From the NCBI GenBank assembly GCA_003255065.1, contig QAOA01006231.1, forward strand, positions 70,451 to 134,450: DNA of 64,000 bases, read 5' to 3'. A program made the translations under genes and the position numbers. Origin of the DNA: Cercis canadensis (lineage: Eukaryota; Streptophyta; Magnoliopsida; Fabales; Fabaceae). The notes beneath the pieces are model-generated. The model was not told the origin of the DNA. It worked only from the letters and a program-made list of their open reading frames with translations, and made no database searches. Shown here in pieces: positions 58,220 through 64,000 of the stretch (position 1 is its first letter; every line of letters starts with the position of its first letter).

Positions 58220-59645
58220 TGATGAGCTGCCTAGGCTCCTCAAATTAATTAAGTTTAAGGTCGGTTCCTAAGCTATTTGCAGCAAAGGGCAGCCCTAAGT
58301 CGAACCTACGGATTGTTCTATTTGGTGAATCATATGGAGAAACATATAAACAGGGGGGTTGTGTTTGTTTATGTGATTAACGAAAATTAATTATCAGTGG
58401 TAGAGTTTTAGAGAAAGCAACCAATCCAAGTCTTAACTAATTCTGATTTTGATCCATCCTTGATTTCCAAGGATCCATTTAATTGTTAACCATGTTCTTG
58501 GCCTTTAAAACATCTCAAGAAGCCTCTCAATGTTCTATGGATGTCTACTGGTTAAGCAACCAGAATTCGGTTCAACAAGGGACTAAATGAATTAAGCAAA
58601 CATTCAAGTCCAGTTTAACCTAAGTCCTGAATCCAGCCAAGGTAATTAATCCGTCCAAGCTTAGAACCATTAATTAACCATACAATCCTCTTTTATCACA
58701 TGCAAACAGAATATGAACACATGAATAATCCAATCCGAATTAAGCAATTCAAACAGAATATTTCAGAGGATTGAAAGAACTTGATTAACAACTAAAATGA
58801 AGAACAACAACACATAATCTCAAAATCAATAATCAGAATAGCAAAACCTGGATTGATATGATGATTTAGCCCTCCATGAACAAGAAGAGCTGAGTTCTTA
58901 CAAAATATCTAAGAGAAAACTTAGAGACTAAGGAAAGAGGAAAAGCTGTCTAAAAATATCTAATGACTTGATTCTGAATTTCGGCTGCCCCCTCTTGCTG
59001 ATATAGACCTCCAAATTTACATGCACACCCAAATTGCCCTTAGGGCACACTTGTTCCCATGGGCCTTAGCTTCAATTGGGCTTTGGTTTGGGCCCATTTG
59101 GACTTGTCATGAGGAAGTTAGGCCCATTTAAGTGGCAAAAGGTGTCTGGAACCGTCAGCTAACTTGCACAGCAAATAAGACCATCTTCCACATAAAATAT
59201 GGTGAACCGGTCTTCATATCAATTGAAGCTCTGTCTGTTAGCTTTCCAATGGTACCAGTTTCAGGTCCATATGACATCCACAACTCAAGTTATGACCCAA
59301 ATACTGCATGTAGGTCAGGATCCTGCGACAGCATGTCTTCTCTGGCTTCCAGGCTGCATATGACCTTCTGAACGTCCGAATTAGCTTTGGAGCCCTGAAA
59401 GAAAGTTGTAGAAAATTCTCTCTTCTTTCCTACAAGGTATGACTCGGAATTTTTAGACATCCAGAACTCAAGATATGCACGAAACACAGAGACAGCATAT
59501 AATGCTCAGTATTGCTGGAAATTGCAATTAAGCACAAATGGATCCAAAGTTATGAAATGAGGTCTAAGTCTATTCAATTCAGCCCAAAAGAGGTTTAAAA
59601 GACTAAGTATGAGGGATAACTATTATATAAAAAGTGTGTTCATCA
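58220..59645 (-). mobile_element. Solo LTR 2 nested in Z, inverted copy of solo LTR 1
   Basis: 1426 bp, reverse complement of the block at 23029-24456 with few differences (for example CTTGTTCATGGAGGGCTAA and GGTTCGACTTAGGGCTRCCC on the minus strand in both). Ends TGATGAGCTGCC...GTGTGTTCATCA in plus coordinates. AGGAT at 58215-58219 and at 59646-59650 is its target duplication. It separates RT palm/thumb from the connection region of Z. Confidence 0.95.
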
Positions 59646-59650
59646 AGGAT

Positions 59651-60520
59651 TTAGGTGTAGGCCATTCCATGATAGCCTTAACCTTCTCTTGATCTACCTC
59701 AACACCTCTTAAACTCACAACAAAGCCTAGAAAAACCAATTGTTTGGTACAAAATGATCACTTCTTAAGGTCAACATAGAGCTTTTCCTTTATAAGCATA
59801 TCCAACGCACACCTTATATTCTCTAAATGCTCGTCTAGATTTTTGCTGTAAAGTAAGATGTCATCAAAGTATACCACAACAAATTCACCTAAGAATGAAT
59901 GCAAAACATGATTCATGAGTCTCATAAATGTACTAGGCACAATAGGCAAGCCAAATGACATAACTATCCACTCATACAATTTATACCTAGTCTTAAAATT
60001 TGTTTTTCACTCATCTCCCTCACACATTCTTATTTGATGGTATCCACCTTTTAAATCAATTTTAGAGAAAAGACAAACCATACAATTCATGTCATCCAGA
60101 TGAGGTATGAGGTGTCTATACTATACCATAAACTTGTTGATGTCACGGCAATCTATGAACATTCTCCAAGACCTATCCTTCTTGGGCACAAGTAGGAACA
60201 GAATAGCACAAGGACTCATGCTCTCTCTAATGTAGCCTTTGAACATGAGCTTATTCACTTGTTGTTGTAGCTCCTTGGTTTCTTCAGAGTTACTCCTATG
60301 GGCTGACTTATTAGGTATAATTGCTCAGGGGGTGAGGTCAATGTGGTACTCAATTCCTCTAAGAGGTGGCAACCTATTTGGTGCTTCATCCGAGAAAATG
60401 TCCTTAAACTCCTGCATCAAAGAAACAATGAAACTAGACAAAGAAGAGTCAATGTCATTAGCATTAAAATAGGCTTCTTTATACATAAATACAAACACAG
60501 GCCACAAACATGGGTTGGTT
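59651..60520 (-). pseudogene. Z: reverse transcriptase
   Basis: Minus-strand frame 60507-60325 holds the pre-RT linker (FKDIFSDEAPNRLPPLRGIE, YHIDLTP). RT palm landmarks appear as [20 protein letters not shown] and [20 protein letters not shown], with LYVDLKK before a stop at 59758. The Y-F-D-D box is intact. Stops and frame changes occur around 60320 and 60010, and a stop lies at 59758-59760. Confidence 0.88.
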
Positions 60521-60832
60521 AGAGAAAAATGCTTTATTCACCTCACCACTACTTGCAAAGACACTCATATTTCGTGTTTCCATTCTTTCACTCACTCTCT
60601 TTTTGCCTTTGTCAAGTTTTCTCTTAAGATTTGGGCTCTCGGCCTGTTTTGCTATCTGTTCTTTTGACCTCTCAACCTCATGGTCTTTTGAACTCTCACC
60701 TTATTTCTTTAGTCTCACTTGATCTTCAAAAACTTGTTTGGAAGACAAAGATACAAGGGTAATAGGTTGTTTGTTCAAGGTAAAAGAATACATATTCGTG
60801 TACCCATCATGAGTTACATGCCTATCAAATTC

Positions 60833-61189
60833 TCAAGGCCTTCCCAAAAGTATATGTCCTGCATGCATTGGTACAACATCATAAAGAATTTGATCCTTAT
60901 ATCTACCAATGACAAATAAAAGTAATACTTGCTTAGTCACCCTAATTTCCCCACATTCATTTAGCCATTGCAATTCATATGGTCTAGGATGTTTTAAAGT
61001 ATGCAAATTCAACTTATCAACTAAGGTAGTACTAGCTACATTTGTGCAACTACCCACATCAATAATCATACTACATACTTGACCCTTGACATGACACCTT
61101 GTGTGGATGGTGTTGTCCTTTTGCACCTCTCCTTCCTCCTTGACTTGTGCATTGAAGGCTCTCCTAATCACCAACAAATCTCCTTCCAT
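60833..61189 (-). pseudogene. Z: protease region
   Basis: A 118-codon open frame reads GDLLVIRRAFNAQVKEEGEV, then HTRCHVKGQVCSMIIDVGSC (active site; D-V-G-S where the family usually has D-G/S-G-S), TLKHPRPYELQWLNECGEIR and PMHAGHILLGRP. The change at the second position of the active-site triplet may inactivate it. A region of no recognisable domain (60521-60832) separates it from RT. Confidence 0.82.
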
Positions 61190-62430
61190 GGAGTACTTTA
61201 TTTAATCATCATCATCTTCTAAGAGTGACATGGATTCATCTTCATGTATCAATATCTTCATCTCCCTTAAGGATCATCACCCTTTTGTTTTGCCATTGGG
61301 AGGCAATGTGTCTCCCTTCTTAAACACTTAAAACATTTGATATCCCTATTCCTTAAGGGTTGGCCTTCGGTTTTGTCTTTAGGCTGACTACCTCCATCTT
61401 TGTATGGCTTGAAGGCTTCGGTTCTAGGCTTGGCACCAACCTTTTCATTGTTCCAATTTAACTTCCATGTAGGTGATGGACCTAAATTAAACTTGGTGGA
61501 GCTTAGGTTGAACCTTGAGGAACCCTTCCTCTTCAATTGTCTTTCAACTTTCATGGTCATGTACACCATATCCTCAAACTCTATATACTATTGTAGCTCT
61601 ACCACATTGGCTATGTCTCTATTCAAACCATGTAAGAACCTCGCCATAGTGGTCTCACGGTCCTCTTCCACATTGGCCCTTATCATAGTTATTGTCATCT
61701 CCTTGTGGTAGTCCTCCACACTTCTAGACCATTGAGTTAAAATTCGCAATTTCTAACAGAGATCCCGGTAATAATGGCTTGGTATGAACCTCCTTCTCAT
61801 AATAGTTTTCATGTCCTCCCATGAGTCAATGTGTCTCTCATGGTTCCTTTTCCTATTTAGTACAAGTTGACCCCACCAAATGATGACGTAATATGTAAAC
61901 TCTACATCTGTGAGCTTCACCTCCTTTTCTTCGAAGTAATGATGATAATCAAACACATGATCTACCTTCTTCTCCCAATCGAGTCATTCTTTCCTTGAAA
62001 TGATAGAATTTTTATTTTAATGCCACTTAGATCTCAGTCTACTTGGGGTTGTCTTGCTCTTCTTTCTCTCTAGTCATGTCTATCAAATTGATATTGGTCT
62101 TCATCATTGCTTTGTACACTCAAGTCTCTGTCTTCATGAGCATGTCTTGCTCTTCTCCCCCTTCTATTATGTCTAACAAAGTTGCCTTGGACTTCGGAGT
62201 CAGTATGCCCACTTCCTTCATTATCCTCAACAACCCTCCTATTCCTCCTCCTTGCTTCGGGAACTATAGGTGGATGTCTCCCTTGCAAACTTCCTTATAT
62301 CTTTCTATTCGGTTATGCAACTCATCAAACCTCATGTTTATCCTCTCAAATTGTTGCTACATGGCACAAAGTGTAAAAGCTTGGTTTCCTACTTCAATTT
62401 CTTTATTCAAAATGTTCAAATCTTGAAAAA
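61190..62430 (-). pseudogene. Z: gag
   Basis: Order on the minus strand: acidic/arginine linker (RNRRVVEDNEGSGHTDSEVQ near 62230), DLSGIKIKILSFQGKND near 62020, VEFTYYVIIWWGQLVLNRKR and WEDMKTIMRRRFIPSHYYRD (61753-61956), then VYMTMKVERQLKRKGSS (61569), and a damaged zinc knuckle IKCFKCLRRETHCLP (61340; the expected G-H-x4-C spacing is lost). Several frameshifts and stops separate the parts. The order and the I-W-W and R-R-R-F-x-P motifs are those of plant Ty3/gypsy capsid. Confidence 0.85.
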
Positions 62431-63392
62431 GTTGTTAACAAAATAACCTCACCACTTCCTCACAGGCATCCACTCAAAGATCTAACTCTAGCCCTCATGT
62501 TTAAGCACACTAGTTGGCTTTTATCCTTTAATGCACTGACACACTCTTGCCTTTTTCCACTCTTACTTCCTTTCTTTAGTTCTTTATTGAACTAATGAAC
62601 AAACCAAGAGCATAGCCTTTGGTGACAAACTTCATAGCAAATCACTCACCACTAGAATGGAAAAGTGTGGCATAACACAAAGGAGTTCAAGGATAGGCAA
62701 AATAATTCAAGTACAAAAATATAACTATAGCAAGGAAATCAAATTCAATGACGAGAATAAAGGAACTCACAACAAAAATGATTCAAAGACAAGGGGAAAA
62801 TTTTGGTTTACGAAGGCACTTGAGAATTAACAAAAGGCAACATAATTTTTTTTTCTCAAATTCAAGTTGATTCCACAATTTCCAAGCTCAATTTGATAAA
62901 TTATTGCTACCTCAACTTAAGAGCTATTGCAAGATGCAACAAGCAACTCATAGGCATTTAATTCCACACTTTTTAACATCTATTCCATAATAGTTTTTTT
63001 TGCACGAATTACTAAATTTTTTTCCCAAGAACACTTTGAATGTTCATACTTTTATTAAAACATGCCTAGTTTTTTTTTTTTTTAAACTATTGATTCAAAC
63101 ATGCTTCATACAAATGCAAATCATTAGCTAGAGGGGTAGCAGCTCAAAATCACATAGAACAAGATGGATCAACAAGAAAGAATGAATTTCTAAACACCCA
63201 AACATGACCTTATGGGCAATTACTAGGGACACAAAAGGAAACAACATAAAAGTTGCCCATAAATTTTTTTTCAACAAATCAAAAGCAAGAACAAGAAGAA
63301 ACTATGAAGAACAAAACTAGAATAGCAAAGAAAGATGAAGAACGAAAAGAATTTAGAGAATGAAAATGGATAATCGAACCTTGATTACAACC
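62431..63392 (-). other. Z: untranslated leader
   Basis: AT-rich sequence between gag and the primer-binding site, with T-runs at 62846 and 63070. No coding signal was found. Confidence 0.7.
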
Positions 63393-63410
63393 ACAAGCTC
63401 TGATGTCAAA
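63393..63410 (-). promoter_or_regulatory. Z: primer-binding site
   Basis: On the minus strand TTTGACATCAGAGCTTGTGG starts directly after the LTR end. It resembles the initiator tRNA-Met type site TGGTATCAGAGC with changes in its first bases. Confidence 0.75.
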
Positions 63411-64000
63411 TGATGTGAACCTCTAGGATTGCCCAAGACTCAACATATTTTGGTAGAGATTCAAATTGCCCGAGAATCGTCCAATCAAAGTTCATTAAAT
63501 GCAGAAACACAAATTAAAGACCTAGACCCATAACCTATGGAGGTGAGAACCAAAGGTATAAAGAGATTAGGTGCCACACTCTAAACAGTGATGAGAGGGA
63601 GAGTGATAAGCCAGGAGAACACCACAAGAACCTTGGGTTCTTGATAAGGTCTAAGAGTTCTTCAAAAAAAACCAAGAAAGAAACCTTTCTATTCCAAATT
63701 CTGAATATGAGTTATGGCCATTACGAGGGGAATGGCCTCCCTTTAAAGCAAAGGAAAATCTAATTAACCAAATTGGGTAAATGGGCCTAGCCCCAAATAA
63801 AATACCCAAACTTCTAATACAAACTCAATGCTAAAAGGGAAAATAACATAGGTTTAATAACACTAAAATGGACCTAAAATAACCTAAACTCAAAGCCCAT
63901 TTGAAAAACGGAAACAAAACATGCATATAAGGAAAAATATGCCAGGTGCTGCGGCATTAAGGCTCTACCTCCCTCAGTGTTGTGGCACTCAAGACATGGC
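63411..64000 (-). repeat. Z: 5' LTR, partial
   Basis: 590 bp colinear with 55540-56130, starting (plus) TGATGTGAACCTCTAGGATT. About 100 bp of it and the flanking target duplication lie beyond the window; CTTAT at 55535-55539 should reappear there if the element is intact in structure. Confidence 0.9.

Larger units (their letters stand above)
55540..64000 (-). mobile_element. Z: Ty3/gypsy element, minus strand, 5' LTR cut by window edge
   Basis: Two direct LTR copies (55540-56235 and 63411 onward) enclose gag, protease, RT, RNase H and integrase in minus-strand order, with a primer-binding site next to the right LTR. RT box YFDDILLYS, the RNase H signature and the R-A-R-A-K tail place it in Ty3/gypsy, probably in or near the chromovirus group; I see no chromodomain. 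A solo LTR (58220-59645) is nested in it. Many stops make it inactive. Confidence 0.93.

Overview
The window is nuclear DNA of a seed plant, most likely a eudicot; I cannot name the species. It is AT-rich, almost entirely transposable elements nested in one another, with spliced plant-type transposase genes and Athila- and Ogre/Tat-type Ty3/gypsy retrotransposons. I see no intact host gene, no tRNA or rRNA gene, no CRISPR and no bacterial or organellar sequence. Every pol or transposase gene found carries stops, frameshifts, deletions or insertions.

Left part (1-9.6 kb). A minus-strand Ty3/gypsy remnant (W) shows gag at 1-309 and a probable pol C-terminus at 1391-1560. Two degenerate plus-strand Athila-like copies follow: B1 (1560-3637) and B2 (4575-9643, with a truncated 3' LTR from 8397). 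B1 and B2 share premature stops. Between them is a tandem array of about seven 66-bp units (3640-4105).

Centre (9.6-44.8 kb). The oldest layer is a minus-strand Ogre/Tat element (X), seen at 9645-12192 and again at 39015-44.77 kb. It is split by a 26.8-kb CACTA (EnSpm/CMC) DNA transposon (12193-39014), with CACTA-type ends, dense subterminal repeats and a 3-bp duplication CTG. The CACTA carries a broken tnp2-type transposase gene, a second Ptta/En/Spm (Transposase_24-like) gene, a 0.5-kb foldback, and two captured exons matching plant 2-isopropylmalate synthase, a leucine-pathway gene. A complete 12.3-kb Athila element (A, 18151-30410, duplication ACATC) lies inside the CACTA, and a 1428-bp solo LTR (duplication TTGAC) lies inside A. 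The nesting is four layers deep.

Right part (44.8-64 kb). A plus-strand Tat element (Y) lacks its 5' end, has a 1.2-kb insertion in its integrase, and ends in a long LTR at 54653. Next is a minus-strand Ty3/gypsy element (Z) with LTRs at 55540-56235 and from 63411 to beyond the window. A second copy of the same solo LTR, inverted (58220-59645, duplication AGGAT), interrupts its reverse transcriptase region.

Order of events inferred from the nesting: X, then the CACTA (carrying or later gaining the gene fragment), then A, then the solo-LTR parent. The most notable content is the captured gene fragment with intact reading frames and splice sites, together with the base-level insertion record.
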